A stretch of DNA of 64,000 nt from Hylemonella gracilis (GTDB lineage Bacteria; Pseudomonadota; Gammaproteobacteria; Burkholderiales; Burkholderiaceae_C), in NCBI RefSeq assembly GCF_004328645.1, contig NZ_CP031395.1:1637501-1701500 (forward strand), written 5' to 3'. The notes beneath the pieces were generated by a model. That model ran no database searches. It was given only the letters and a program-made list of their open reading frames with translations, and was not told the DNA's origin. The position numbers and the translations under genes are program-made. This document shows positions 19,238 through 28,908 of the stretch, piece after piece. Positions within the stretch are counted from its first letter, which is position 1; the number at the start of each line of letters is the position of its first letter.

Positions 19238-20236
19238 TCACTGTTTCTCGAAACCGATCTGTTGGATCATCGTGCCCCAGCGCTCGTACGCGATATGCAT
19301 CTCCTGCATCAACTCGGCCGGGGTGGAGGCCACGGGCTCGTAGGCACCTTTGGCCATGAAGTCGCGCACCGACTGGCTGCTCAAGGCCTGGCGGATCAGG
19401 CCGTTGAGCCGGCTCACGGTTTCTGGCGCCATGCCGGCCGGGCCTACGATGGCGATCCAGCTGGGGAGGTCCATGCCGCTCACACCACCCTCGGTGATCG
19501 TCGGCACCTCGGGGAGGGCTGGGCTGCGCGCCGATGCCACCACGCCCAGGATCCGGATGCGGCCCGTGGCGCGGTTCTGGATGGCGGTGGGAGCGGCGTC
19601 GAAATACGCCTGCACGCGGCCTTCCAGCAGGTCGCGTGCCGCGTCCGCCGTGCCTTTGTAGGGCACATGCACGACGTCGATGCCGGCCGCGCGCGCGAAG
19701 GCGGCGGCATAGACATGCGAGGAGGTGCCGGTGCCGAAGTTGGCGAAATTCAGCTTGCCTGGGTTGGCTTTGCCCCATGCGACCAGTTCAGGCAGGTTCT
19801 GCACCGGCAGCGATACATGCGTGGTCAAGACCAGTGGCCCCTTGGCTGCCATCGAAATCGGCGTGAAGTCCTTGAACGGGTCGTAGGGCACCTTGGACAG
19901 CGTGTGCGGGTTCTGCGCGAACACGGAGGAGGGCGCGTACAGCAGCGTGTGGCCGTCGGGTGCCGCACGCATCAGCTCCTGTGCCGAAATCATCATGCTG
20001 GCGCCGGGTTTGTTGTCCACGACCACCTGGGTGCCGGCGATCTCCGCCAGCCGCTGCCCGATGGCTCGGGCCTGTCCGTCCAGTGATCCGCCAGCGGCCA
20101 GCCCCACCAGCAAGCGGATCGGCCTGCCCGGCTGGGGGAAACCGGCTTGCGCCCGCACGCCTGCAGCGGTGGCGAGCGTGCCGAGGCCGGCCCAGGCCGC
20201 GAAGACGCGACGGGACAGGCGGAAAGAATGGCTCAT
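19238..20236 (-). CDS. Bug-family tripartite tricarboxylate transporter substrate-binding protein
   Basis: This 332-residue periplasmic protein has a signal peptide with a twin arginine (SRRVFAAWAGLGTLATAAG), then the Bug family core: PIRLLVGLAAGGSLDGQAR, VVDNKPGASMMISAQ, and HVPYKGTADAARDLLEGRV at about two thirds. Bug proteins bind carboxylates or aromatic acids for TctAB-type transporters and are greatly expanded in Burkholderiales, often without transporter genes nearby, as here. The ligand cannot be assigned. Confidence 0.93.
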   Translation of the reverse strand: MSHSFRLSRRVFAAWAGLGTLATAAGVRAQAGFPQPGRPIRLLVGLAAGGSLDGQARAIGQRLAEIAGTQVVVDNKPGASMMISAQELMRAAPDGHTLLYAPSSVFAQNPHTLSKVPYDPFKDFTPISMAAKGPLVLTTHVSLPVQNLPELVAWGKANPGKLNFANFGTGTSSHVYAAAFARAAGIDVVHVPYKGTADAARDLLEGRVQAYFDAAPTAIQNRATGRIRILGVVASARSPALPEVPTITEGGVSGMDLPSWIAIVGPAGMAPETVSRLNGLIRQALSSQSVRDFMAKGAYEPVASTPAELMQEMHIAYERWGTMIQQIGFEKQ

Positions 20237-20574
20237 GTCTGATCCTCTGTTATTTGGTCTGCATGATTAAAACGTCTCAATGAAACGAGTTGTTAAGTGG
20301 TTTACCCGCAAGAAAATCACAATTCATTTGAATAAATTGGACTACGAGTCCATTTGAGTTGATTCTGAAAAATGTCACACCTCCCATGCCAAGTGCTGCA
20401 CTTCGGTGCAATTCGACATTCAACAGACATCTGGGAAAGCAGCCAGTCGGCGATGCGGCGTGGAGGTGACTACAGCACGCGGGGCGGTGCAGTTCAGCCG
20501 ATGTGTTGCATCGACCGGTTGAGTCCGCCGACCATTCCTGTCGTTTGCTTGCCATGGTGCATGTCACCTGTCCA
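20237..20574. other. Intergenic region
   Basis: These 338 bases separate the leftward Bug-type gene and the leftward LysR gene. The stretch nearest the Bug gene is AT-rich and probably holds its promoter. No gene, repeat or RNA is supported. Confidence 0.45.
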
Positions 20575-21507
20575 TCAGGCTTGCCGGGTGGCGCCCGCCG
20601 AGGGCGGTGCGTGCATCGCCATCAGTTCCACCACCCAGTCGATGAAGACGCGCAAGCGGGCGCCCACGTGGCGCTTGGGCGGATAGGCCAGGTACAGCGG
20701 CATGGGGGCGATGGACCAGTCCTCGAACAAAGGTCGCAGTTCGCCCCGCACGACATGGGGTGCCGCCAGGTAGTGGGGCAGCCACAGCGCGCCCAGCCCG
20801 GCCAGGCCGGCCGCGAGGTAGGCATTGCCATCGTCCACCGCGAGGGCGTAGCGGCCCCGCACTTCCAGGCGTTCTTCACCGCGCCGCAGGGCGCAGGGCA
20901 GGATGCGCCCGGTGCTGGACCAGAGGAACCCCACGATCTGGTGCGGCGCGGTTTCCAGATCCAGCGGGTGCGCGGGGGTTCCGGCGCGTGCCAGGTACGC
21001 GGGCGCGGCGTACAGCCGGATGGCCAGATCGCCCACATGCCGCGCCACCAGCGAGGGGTCGCCCGGTTCACCACCGCGCACCACGCAATCGACGTTCTCG
21101 CCGATCAGGTCCACCACCCGGTCACTCACGCCCAGGTGGACCTGGATGTCGGGGTAGCGCGCGTGGAAGTCAGGGAAGGCCGGCACCAGGATCAGGCGGG
21201 CCAGCGGGCTGGGCACGTCCACCCGCAGGCGGCCGCGCGGCGCGGCGGCGGCGCTGCTCAGGCTGGTCTCGGCGTCCTGCATGTCGGCGAGCAGGCGCAC
21301 GACACGCTCGTAATAGGCGGCGCCATCGGCCGTCACGTTCACCTGGCGGGTGGTGCGGTTCAGCAGCCTGACCCGCAAGCGGGCTTCCAGCTGCTGCACC
21401 AGCTGGGTCACGGTGGTCTTGCTCATGTGCAGGGTCTGTGCCGCCTGGGTGAAGCTGCGGGTCTCCACGACGCGGGCGAAGGCCTGCATGGCATCGAAAC
21501 GGTCCAT
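20575..21507 (-). CDS. LysR-family transcriptional regulator
   Basis: This 310-residue regulator has an N-terminal winged helix-turn-helix (FARVVETRSFTQAAQTLHMS, TVTQLVQQLEARLRVRLLNR) and a C-terminal periplasmic-binding-like effector domain. It belongs to the LysR branch with DRFDAMQAF N-termini. It is divergent from the RidA-type gene with a 148-base gap, the usual layout when a LysR protein controls its divergent neighbour. Its ligand is unknown. Confidence 0.92.
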   Translation of the reverse strand: MDRFDAMQAFARVVETRSFTQAAQTLHMSKTTVTQLVQQLEARLRVRLLNRTTRQVNVTADGAAYYERVVRLLADMQDAETSLSSAAAAPRGRLRVDVPSPLARLILVPAFPDFHARYPDIQVHLGVSDRVVDLIGENVDCVVRGGEPGDPSLVARHVGDLAIRLYAAPAYLARAGTPAHPLDLETAPHQIVGFLWSSTGRILPCALRRGEERLEVRGRYALAVDDGNAYLAAGLAGLGALWLPHYLAAPHVVRGELRPLFEDWSIAPMPLYLAYPPKRHVGARLRVFIDWVVELMAMHAPPSAGATRQA

Positions 21508-21655
21508 GGCCGGTGGGGGGTGTGAAAAAGGTGGGAGGGAATGGGATTGTCTGGATTATGAAAACAGTCTTGGACAAACTTTCCTGTTTATCCAAACGAT
21601 AGGCTTGCCTACAGTGCCTGCTTCACCCAACGCTGCACGCAATGAAAGGCATGTG

Positions 21656-22048
21656 ATGACCCCACGTGATGTTGTTTTCCCCGCAGGCCGGCAGGCCCTG
21701 TACGAGCGCAACCGCTATTCCCCGGCCGTCCGTTCCAACGGTTTTCTGTTCGTGTCGGGCCAGGTCGGCAGCCGTGAGGACGGCTCGCCCGAGCCCGAGC
21801 TGGAAGCCCAGGTGCGGCGCGCCTTTGACAACCTGAACGCGGTGCTGGGCGCGGCCGGTTGCAGCTTCGACGACGTGATGGACGTGACGGTCTTCGTCGT
21901 CAACCCGGAGCAGAACTTCGAGCGCATCTGGCGCATCGTGCCCGAGTACTGGGGCGAGGCGCCACACCCCACGCTGACCGGCATTGGCGTGACCTGGCTC
22001 TACGGCTTCCAGTTCGAGATCAAGGTGATCGCCAAGCTGCCCGGCTAA
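21656..22048 (+). CDS. RidA/YjgF-family protein
   Basis: This 130-residue protein of the Rid superfamily begins MTPRDVVFPAGRQALYERNRYSPAV. Family features are GFLFVSGQVG (about 26-35), QVRRAFDNLNAVLGAAG, MDVTVFVV and a C-terminal PHPTLTGIGV. RidA proteins deaminate reactive enamine/imine intermediates, protecting PLP enzymes. This is a YjgH-like subgroup, where the conserved arginine of true RidA may be missing, so enamine deaminase activity is uncertain. It is divergent from the LysR gene, a likely regulator. Confidence 0.85.
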   Translation: MTPRDVVFPAGRQALYERNRYSPAVRSNGFLFVSGQVGSREDGSPEPELEAQVRRAFDNLNAVLGAAGCSFDDVMDVTVFVVNPEQNFERIWRIVPEYWGEAPHPTLTGIGVTWLYGFQFEIKVIAKLPG

Positions 22049-22115
22049 GCAGCGTTGGGCGTAGGGACTGCAGCGCGGCACAGACCTTGCCCCGCCATTG
22101 CTGGATGGCTGTATA

Positions 22116-22131
22116 CTGTATTTAATTACAG
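22116..22131 (+). promoter_or_regulatory. LexA box (SOS operator) upstream of imuA
   Basis: A perfect CTGT-N8-ACAG palindrome with an AT-only spacer lies 21 bases before the imuA ATG. It matches the LexA consensus of gamma- and betaproteobacteria, so the imuA-imuB-dnaE2 cassette should be induced by DNA damage. Confidence 0.9.
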
Positions 22132-22152
22132 TATTTGAACGGGGCAAAGTTC

Positions 22153-22928
22153 ATGGGCATCCAGGCATTGGTCAGCTCGCAGGTGCCTTCGCCACGGCTG
22201 GCGGCGCTGGACGGGGTGTGGCGCGCGGCCGAACTGGCCCGCGTGCGGCAGACCTATGTGCCCAGCGGTCATGGCGAGTTGGACCCCGAACTGCCCGGCC
22301 AAGGCTGGCCCCTGGGCCAATTGACCGAGATCCTGCAGGCCCAGCCGGGCTTGCATGAATGGCGGTTGCTGTTGTCCGCCTTGCGCCAGGCCGTGGCGCA
22401 CGGTCCTCTGGTGCTGGTGGGAGCGCCGCAACTGCCCAACTTGCCCGTCTTGAGCTTGTTGGGTATCCCCGCCCGGCAACTGCTGCGCGTGGACGCCCAC
22501 TCGGCGGCCGAACGCCTGTGGGCCACCGAGCAGGTGCTGCGCGGCCGCGAGCTGGGCGCCTTGCTGAGCTGGTTGCCGCGGGCCCGTCCCGAACAACTGC
22601 GCCGCTTGCAACTGGCCAGCACGGCCACGCAGGCGCTGGTGTTCGCCTTGCGTCCGATCGCCGCGCGGCATGAATCTTCCCCCGCGCCCTTGCGCCTGAC
22701 CCTGCAGGCCGCGCCCCAAGGCGCTGAGGGGGGGCGCCGGGGCTCAGCGTGGAATTGTTCAAGCGCCGTGGTCCCGCCCTGGACCATGCCCTCACGCTCG
22801 CCGCGCCGCTGCCCGTCACGGCCGCGCTGCGCCGGCGTCGCCTCCCGGAGGAACCCCCTCATGCTGTGGTGCGCCCTGCGACCCCGTCTCACGCCTGGCA
22901 CCGCGCCCAGCAGCCCGTCGCCGCATGA
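22153..22928 (+). pseudogene. imuA: ImuA, SOS mutagenesis RecA-like protein, frameshifted as read
   Basis: ImuA is the RecA/SulA-like partner of ImuB and DnaE2 in translesion synthesis. The first about 190 residues from the ATG at 22153 read well (GWPLGQLTEIL, LLLSALRQAV, LVLVGAPQLP, RARPEQLRRLQLAS). At a run of seven Gs (22728-22734) the frame breaks. With one extra G the sequence continues as GLSVELFKRRGPAL and ends at the TGA 22926-22928, a normal ImuA C-terminus. As given, the original frame instead runs on into imuB to make a 707-codon fusion from a TTG at 22135. The loss may be a sequencing undercall or a real mutation. Confidence 0.8.
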
Positions 22929-24258
22929 ACCCCCGCCCGGTCCTGAGCAGCAAGCCCTGGCCTGGTGGGCCTTGCAGTTCAGCCCCCGGGTCTGCATGCT
23001 GGAAGAGGCGGTGCTGCTGGAGGTGCAGGCCAGTCTGCGGCTGTACGGCGGTCGGCGCGCGCTGCTGCATCGCTTGCGCGCGGCCTTGCCCGAGGCAGAG
23101 GCTGCGGCCTTGGCCGTCGCCCCCACGGCCCTGGCCGCCTTGGCCCTGTTGCGCACCGTGCCGCAAGAAGAAGCCGCGCTCGACGCGCAGGCCGTTCCTG
23201 CGGTGATTCCGGCCGTGGCCTGCGCCACACGCCACCTGAGTTCCACGCTCGATGCCTTGCCGCTGCTGCACCTGAGTGCGGCGCGCGCGCATGCGCCCGT
23301 GCTCGCGCGCCTGGGATGCCGCACCCTGGGGCAACTGCGGGCCTTGCCGCGTGACGGTGTCTCGCGCCGTTTCGGCGCGGCCTTACTGGAGGCACTGGAC
23401 CGCGCCTACGGCCAGCGGCCCGAGGCGCAGGACTGGATCGCGCTGCCCGAGCGCTTCAGCGCCAGGCTGGAGTTCACGGGGCGCGTCGAGACAGCGGAAG
23501 GCCTGCTCTTCGGCGCGCGGCGCCTGCTGGGGCAACTGGTCGGCTGGCTGCAGGCGCGGCAGCGGGGCGTGCTGGCCTTCACCCTGCATTGGGAGCATGA
23601 CTTGGTGCGCCGGGGCGAATTGCGCAACGGCCAGCTGGACCTGCGCACCGGTGCCGCCACACGCGACACGCGCCACCTGGCCCGGCTGCTGGGCGAGCAC
23701 CTCGCGCGCATCCAGTTGCCCGCGCCGGTGCAGGCCATCCGCCTGGACGCCACCGAAACCGAAGCCTTCAAGGCCGACAACACCAGCCTGCTGCCCGGGG
23801 ACGTGAAGGACGGCGAGCCGCTGGCGCAGCTCATCGAACGATTGGCCGCGCGCCTGGGCCCGCACCGCGTGTTGCGTGGCCGTGTCTTGGCCGACCATCG
23901 GCCGCAGCACATGCAAGCCTGGTTCGCCGCGAGCGAGCCTGCGGCGAAAACAAAAACAGCGACGCCTGCGCTGCCGCCACACCTGCGCTTGCATCCCGCC
24001 TGGATCCTGCGCGAACCGCTGCGCCTGGACATGCAGGGTGACCGCCCGCTCTACCAGGGGCCGCTGCGCATGCTGGCCGGCCCCGAGCGACTGGAGACCG
24101 GTTGGTGGAGTTTCTCCGCCGCTGCTGAAGTGGAGGGCGAGGAACTGGCTTTGCGGGATTACTACGTTGCTCGCAGCCCGCAAGCGGGTCTGCTCTGGGT
24201 GTACCGGCGCCGCGGTGGAGGAGAGCTGGCCTGGTTTCTACAAGGGATTTATGGATAG
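22861..24258 (+). CDS. imuB: ImuB, inactive Y-family polymerase-like mutagenesis protein
   Basis: This 465-residue protein starts MLWCALRPR, the typical ImuB beginning. It continues with WALQFSPRVCMLEEAVLLEV and SLRLYGG, a degenerate Y-family palm, a helix-hairpin region (LARLGCRTLGQLRALPR) and a little-finger part. The catalytic acidic residues of true Y-family polymerases are not evident, in line with ImuB acting as a beta-clamp-binding adaptor for DnaE2. It overlaps the corrected end of imuA by 68 bases and the dnaE2 start by 8 bases. Confidence 0.88.
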   Translation: MLWCALRPRLTPGTAPSSPSPHEPPPGPEQQALAWWALQFSPRVCMLEEAVLLEVQASLRLYGGRRALLHRLRAALPEAEAAALAVAPTALAALALLRTVPQEEAALDAQAVPAVIPAVACATRHLSSTLDALPLLHLSAARAHAPVLARLGCRTLGQLRALPRDGVSRRFGAALLEALDRAYGQRPEAQDWIALPERFSARLEFTGRVETAEGLLFGARRLLGQLVGWLQARQRGVLAFTLHWEHDLVRRGELRNGQLDLRTGAATRDTRHLARLLGEHLARIQLPAPVQAIRLDATETEAFKADNTSLLPGDVKDGEPLAQLIERLAARLGPHRVLRGRVLADHRPQHMQAWFAASEPAAKTKTATPALPPHLRLHPAWILREPLRLDMQGDRPLYQGPLRMLAGPERLETGWWSFSAAAEVEGEELALRDYYVARSPQAGLLWVYRRRGGGELAWFLQGIYG

Positions 24259-27200
24259 CTCCGCCCGCAACCTCATGTCCATGGCCACGGCTGGTTCGAC
24301 GCTGCCCGCTTACGCTGAGCTGCATGCCTTGAGTAACTTCAGTTTTCAGCGTGGAGCCTCACAGCCGGAAGAGCTGGTGGCGCGCGCGCATGCGCTGGGC
24401 TACAGCGCGCTGGCGATCACGGACGAGTGCAGCATGGCTGGCGTGGTGCGCGCGCATGGCGAGGCCAAACGGTTGGGCCTGGGCCTGCTCATCGGCGCCG
24501 AGCTGCGGGTGGAGGTGCCCGATGCCCAAGCGGGTGAAGCACACTTCACGCTGGTGCTGCTGGCGCGCAGCCGCGCGGGGTATGGACAGTTGTGCGAGCT
24601 GATCACCCAGGCGCGCAACCATACGGTGACGCCGCGCGAGCGGGAGCGCGGCCTGCGCTACCGGCTGCACATGGAAAACTGGCCCCCTCCAACACTGGAC
24701 AGCCGCGATTTGCTGGCCTTGCTGGTGCCTCAACGCGACGGCCTGCAGCCCGATTCGCCCGACTTCGCGGCGCAGCTGGACAGGCAGCTGCAGTGGTTGC
24801 GCGCGAGGTTCATGCCACATGGCTGGCTGGCGGTGGAACTGCTGCAGAGTCTGGACGACGAGTTCTGGCTGCGCGAGTTGCAGGCCGCGGGGGCGCGCTG
24901 CGGCGTACCCCTGGTGGCAGCGGGCGGGGTGCACATGCACGTGCGCTCGCGCAAGCCGCTGCAGGACGTGATGACCGCCATCCGCCTGGGCCGGCCCGTG
25001 GCCGAGTGCGGCTTTGACCTGCAGCCCAATGCCGAGGCGCATCTGCGCTCGCGCCAGCGCCTGGCCGCGCTCTACCCGGCGGCGCTGCTGGCCGAGACGG
25101 TGCGCCTGGCCGGGCTCTGCCACTTCAGCCTGGACGAGCTGAAGTACGAGTACCCGCAAGAGGTGGTGCCCGAGGGCGAGACGCCGGCTTCTTACCTGCG
25201 CCGCGCCACGCTGGAAGGCGCGCAGACACGCTACCCGCAAGGCGTGCCGGTGGCGGTGCGGCGGCAGATCGAGCACGAGCTGGCGCTGATCAGCGAGCTG
25301 CGCTACGAGAAATACTTCCTCACGGTCTACGACATCGTGCGTTTCGCGCGTGACAAGAACATCCTGTGCCAGGGCCGGGGTTCCGCGGCCAACTCGGTGG
25401 TCTGCTACTGCCTGGGCGTGACCGAGGTAGACCCGGCGCGCACCAGCGTGCTGTTCGAGCGCTTCATCAGCAAGGAGCGCAACGAGCCGCCCGATATCGA
25501 CGTGGATTTCGAGCACCAGCGGCGCGAGGAGGTCATCCAGTACCTCTACGCCAAGTACGGCCGGGACCGTGCCGCGCTGACGGCCGCCGTGCACACCTAC
25601 CACGCGCGCGGGGCGATCCGCGACGTGGGCAAGGCCCTGGGCCTGGACGAGGACATGATCGACGCACTGGCCAAGGCCCATCAGTGGTGGGACGGGCGCG
25701 AGGTGAACCATGAGCGTCTGCGGGCGCTGGGGCTGGATGCGGACAGTCGACCGATCCGTCTGCTGCTCGAGCTCACACGACCGCTGCTTGGGTTTCCGCG
25801 CCACCTGTCGCAGCACAGCGGCGGTTTCGTGCTCACGGGCGACAAGCTCACGCGCACGGTGCCCGTGGTGCCCGCCGCCATGGAAGGGCGCACCACCATC
25901 GAGTGGGACAAGGACGACATCGACGCGCTGGGCCTGCTCAAGGTGGACGTGCTGGCCCTGGGCATGCTCAGCGCCATCCGCCGCACGCTGGATTTCGTGA
26001 GCCAGTGGCGTGGGCGGAAGTTTCGCTTGCAGGACATTCCGCCCGAAGACCCCGAGACCTACGACATGATCTGCCGCGCCGACGTGGTGGGCGTGTTCCA
26101 GATCGAGAGCCGCGCGCAGATGAGCATGCTGCCGCGCCTGCGGCCGCGCTGCTTCTACGACCTGGTGATCGAGGTCGCCATCGTGCGCCCCGGACCCATC
26201 CAGGGCGGCATGGTCCACCCCTTCCTGGAGCAGCGCGAGCGCCAGCGGCGCGGTGAGCCCCTGGCCCTGCCCAATGAAGCCTTGCGTCCGGCGCTGGCGC
26301 GTACCCTGGGCGTGCCCATCTTCCAGGAACAGGTGATGCAGATCGCCATCATCGCGGCAGGCTTCACGCCGGGCGAGGCGGATCAACTGCGCCGCGCCAT
26401 GGCCGCCTGGCGGCGCAAGGGCGGCGTGGACAAGTTCCAGCAGCGCCTGAGCGAGGGCATGACGGCGCGCGGTTACGAGCGCGAATTCGCCGAGGCCATC
26501 TTCCGGCAGATCGAGGGCTTTGGCGAATACGGCTTTCCGGAAAGTCACGCGGCCAGTTTCGCGCTGCTGGTCTACGCCAGCGCCTGGCTCAAGCACCACG
26601 AACCCGCGGCCTTCCTGGCCGGGCTGCTCAATTCCTTGCCCATGGGGTTCTATGGTCCGTCGCAACTGGTGCAGGACGCGCGGCGCCATGGCGTGACGGT
26701 TCGGCCCGTGGACGTGCTGCACAGCGATTGGCACTGCACGCTGGAGCCGCAGGACGAGGCCGGAATCGGCCATCGACCCGCCACCCAAGCGGCCGTGCGC
26801 CTGGGCTTGTGCCTGGTTGCAGGGTTGAAGAACGCAAGCGCGCGGCGCATCGCCGAGGCACGTGCCCAGGGGCCGTTTTTCAACACCGAAGACCTCGCCT
26901 TGCGTGCGGGGCTCGATGCGCTGGATCTCAATGCCCTGGCGAGCGCCGACGCGCTCATGGGCCTGTCGGGCCACCGGCGCCAGCAGGTCTGGGATGCCTC
27001 GGCCTTGCACGCCGCGCCGGCCTTGCTGCGCGGCGCGCCAGTGCACGAGCCGACGCTGACGCTGGAAGTCGCGCCGGAGGGCGAGGAGATCGTCTTCGAC
27101 TACGCAGCCACCGGCCTCACGCTGCGGCGGCATCCGTTGGCGCTGCTGCGCCCGCGCCTGTCTCGCCTGGGCTTGCAGACTGCACAGGCCTTGCTGGGCT

Positions 27201-27493
27201 GGCCGAGCGGACGGCCTGCGCGGGCTTGCGGACTGGTCATGGCCCGGCAGCAGCCGGGCACGGCCAAGGGCGTGGTCTTCGTGACGCTGGAAGACGAGAC
27301 CGGGAATGTGCAGGTCATCGTCTGGAAGGCCTTGCGCGACCAGCAGCGCGAGGTGTTGCTGTCCGCGCGCCTGCTGGTCGTGCACGGCACCTGGCAGCGC
27401 GAGGGCGCGGTGTGCCATCTGATCGCGAAGCACCTGGAGGACCGGACGCCCTGGCTGGGACGTCTGGCCACGCAGAGCCGGGATTTCCACTGA
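24251..27493 (+). CDS. dnaE2: Error-prone DNA polymerase DnaE2 (ImuC)
   Basis: This 1080-residue C-family polymerase is the catalytic member of the SOS mutasome. An N-terminal PHP domain (YAELHALSNFSFQRGAS, ALAITDECSMAGVVR) is followed by the polymerase core with GRGSAANSVVCYCLG and the catalytic aspartates in PDIDVDF (414-420). A C-terminal OB-fold region (VVFVTLEDETGNVQVIVW) ends the protein. The ATG at 24251 has AAGGG just upstream; ATGs at 24275 and 24281 are alternatives. As the third gene of the LexA-controlled cassette it should be damage-inducible. Confidence 0.95.
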   Translation: MDSSARNLMSMATAGSTLPAYAELHALSNFSFQRGASQPEELVARAHALGYSALAITDECSMAGVVRAHGEAKRLGLGLLIGAELRVEVPDAQAGEAHFTLVLLARSRAGYGQLCELITQARNHTVTPRERERGLRYRLHMENWPPPTLDSRDLLALLVPQRDGLQPDSPDFAAQLDRQLQWLRARFMPHGWLAVELLQSLDDEFWLRELQAAGARCGVPLVAAGGVHMHVRSRKPLQDVMTAIRLGRPVAECGFDLQPNAEAHLRSRQRLAALYPAALLAETVRLAGLCHFSLDELKYEYPQEVVPEGETPASYLRRATLEGAQTRYPQGVPVAVRRQIEHELALISELRYEKYFLTVYDIVRFARDKNILCQGRGSAANSVVCYCLGVTEVDPARTSVLFERFISKERNEPPDIDVDFEHQRREEVIQYLYAKYGRDRAALTAAVHTYHARGAIRDVGKALGLDEDMIDALAKAHQWWDGREVNHERLRALGLDADSRPIRLLLELTRPLLGFPRHLSQHSGGFVLTGDKLTRTVPVVPAAMEGRTTIEWDKDDIDALGLLKVDVLALGMLSAIRRTLDFVSQWRGRKFRLQDIPPEDPETYDMICRADVVGVFQIESRAQMSMLPRLRPRCFYDLVIEVAIVRPGPIQGGMVHPFLEQRERQRRGEPLALPNEALRPALARTLGVPIFQEQVMQIAIIAAGFTPGEADQLRRAMAAWRRKGGVDKFQQRLSEGMTARGYEREFAEAIFRQIEGFGEYGFPESHAASFALLVYASAWLKHHEPAAFLAGLLNSLPMGFYGPSQLVQDARRHGVTVRPVDVLHSDWHCTLEPQDEAGIGHRPATQAAVRLGLCLVAGLKNASARRIAEARAQGPFFNTEDLALRAGLDALDLNALASADALMGLSGHRRQQVWDASALHAAPALLRGAPVHEPTLTLEVAPEGEEIVFDYAATGLTLRRHPLALLRPRLSRLGLQTAQALLGWPSGRPARACGLVMARQQPGTAKGVVFVTLEDETGNVQVIVWKALRDQQREVLLSARLLVVHGTWQREGAVCHLIAKHLEDRTPWLGRLATQSRDFH

Positions 27494-27570
27494 GCAAGTC
27501 CAGAAGAGGCGTGGGGTGTGTCGAGACCCGCCCATACGCGTGCCCTTCATCCTGGATCGGCCGCGGGTCT

Positions 27571-28908
27571 TCAGGGGGGCGTCGCGCTCAGCATGCGCCG
27601 CTGCGCGGCACGCTGACTGAGGGCCAGCGCTTCGTCCACGCTCAGGTGGCCGGCCACCGCCTCCGCGATGCGCTGGCCCACTTCGTCTCCGATGGCCGCG
27701 AATTCCGGGATCGTGGCGAACTGCACCCCGAGGTAGGGGCTGGGCGGCAGCGTGGCGTTGCGCGGGTCGGCGCCGCGGATGGCGGCGAGCTCATGGCTGG
27801 CCCAGGGCGCGGCACGCTGGAAGCGCGGATTGGCGTAGGTTGAAACGCGCGTGCCCGAAGGCACCAGACCCCAGCCTCGCAGGGCCGCCACCTGCTCGAT
27901 GTAGGTGCGCGACGTGGCCCAGGCCACAAAGGTCTGGGCCGCTTCCGTGTGCGCCGCGTCGATGTCCGAGGGGATGGCCAAAGCCCAGGCCCAGAGCCAG
28001 CGCGCGCCCTTGGGGGTGGTCCCCACGGGGGCCGGGGCGAAGCCGACCTGTTGCGCATGGGGGTTTTGTCCGGGATCGGCCAGAAAACCTGCCGCCACGG
28101 TGGCGTCGACCCAGATGGCGCACCGCCCGGCGAGGAAGAGCGCCAGGTTCTCGTTGTAGCCGCGTTGAACCGCGTCGGGCGGGCCGTAGCGACGCAGCAG
28201 GTTCACATAGAGGCTGAGTGCCTCGTGCCAGGCCGGGGTCTGCAACTGCGGGCGCCATTGCATGTCGAACCATTGGGCACCATGGGTGTTCGCGATCGTG
28301 GTGAGCAAGGTGATGTTTTCGCCCCAACCGGCTTTCGCCCGCAGGCAGATGCCGTAGACCTTGTCCTTCGGGGCATGCAGCCGGGCCGCGAAATGGGCAA
28401 TGTCCGACCAGGTGGGTTGCGCGGGCATGGACAGCCCGGCGCGGGCGAACAGGTCCTTGCGATAGAACAGCATGGAGCTTTCGCCATAGATCGGCGCGCC
28501 GTAGAGCCGGCCCTGGTGCGACAGGCCTTCCCGGATGTTGGGCAGCAGATCCTGGGGCTCCATCTCTGGGGTGGTGTGGATCGGCGTCAACCAGCCCTGG
28601 CGCGCCCAGATCGGTACCTCGTACATGCCGACCGTCACGACATCGAACTGGCGACCCTGCGTCGCGATATCGCTGCTGACCGCCTTGCGCAGCTGGGCTT
28701 CGCTCAGGGTGATCCAGCGCAGCTTGATGTTCGGATGGGCACGCTCGAATTCGGGGCTCAGCGAAGCCATTTGCAGCATGTGCCCATTGTTGACCGTGGC
28801 GACGACCAGGGTGAGGGCGGCTGCGGGCAGTGACAGCGCCAGGCCGCCGAGCAGGGCGCCGAGACGGCTCAGACCAAAGATCCGGGGCGTGGCAACGTGC
28901 CGCGTCAT
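27571..28908 (-). CDS. Orphan polyol-type substrate-binding protein, paralogue of MtlE
   Basis: This 445-residue family 1 solute-binding protein has a signal peptide (LGALLGGLALSLPAAA). It shares long stretches with MtlE at 8087-9394: LVVATVNNGHM, FDVVTVGMYEVPIW, YGESSMLFYRKDL, VYGICLRAKAGWG and GAQWFDMQWRP. No permease or ATPase is adjacent. Its ATG overlaps the stop of the upstream c-di-GMP gene by four bases (ATGA at 28905-28908), so the two are translationally coupled. I infer a sensory rather than transport role, perhaps presenting a polyol signal to the receptor, but it could also feed the MtlFGK transporter. Confidence 0.88.
   Translation of the reverse strand: MTRHVATPRIFGLSRLGALLGGLALSLPAAALTLVVATVNNGHMLQMASLSPEFERAHPNIKLRWITLSEAQLRKAVSSDIATQGRQFDVVTVGMYEVPIWARQGWLTPIHTTPEMEPQDLLPNIREGLSHQGRLYGAPIYGESSMLFYRKDLFARAGLSMPAQPTWSDIAHFAARLHAPKDKVYGICLRAKAGWGENITLLTTIANTHGAQWFDMQWRPQLQTPAWHEALSLYVNLLRRYGPPDAVQRGYNENLALFLAGRCAIWVDATVAAGFLADPGQNPHAQQVGFAPAPVGTTPKGARWLWAWALAIPSDIDAAHTEAAQTFVAWATSRTYIEQVAALRGWGLVPSGTRVSTYANPRFQRAAPWASHELAAIRGADPRNATLPPSPYLGVQFATIPEFAAIGDEVGQRIAEAVAGHLSVDEALALSQRAAQRRMLSATPP

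Noticed and set aside
20277..20567. A 96-codon minus-strand ORF upstream of the Bug-type gene
   Set aside because: It has random-looking composition and no family features, and sits in a promoter region.
22135..24258. A single 707-codon ImuA-ImuB fusion gene
   Set aside because: The linker of about 40 residues is unlike either family, and the alternative frame restores a normal ImuA end, so a frameshift is the better reading.
24359..27550. A 1063-codon ORF antisense to dnaE2
   Set aside because: It lies fully opposite a clear dnaE2 gene and has no recognisable domains. Long antisense frames are common in GC-rich genes.
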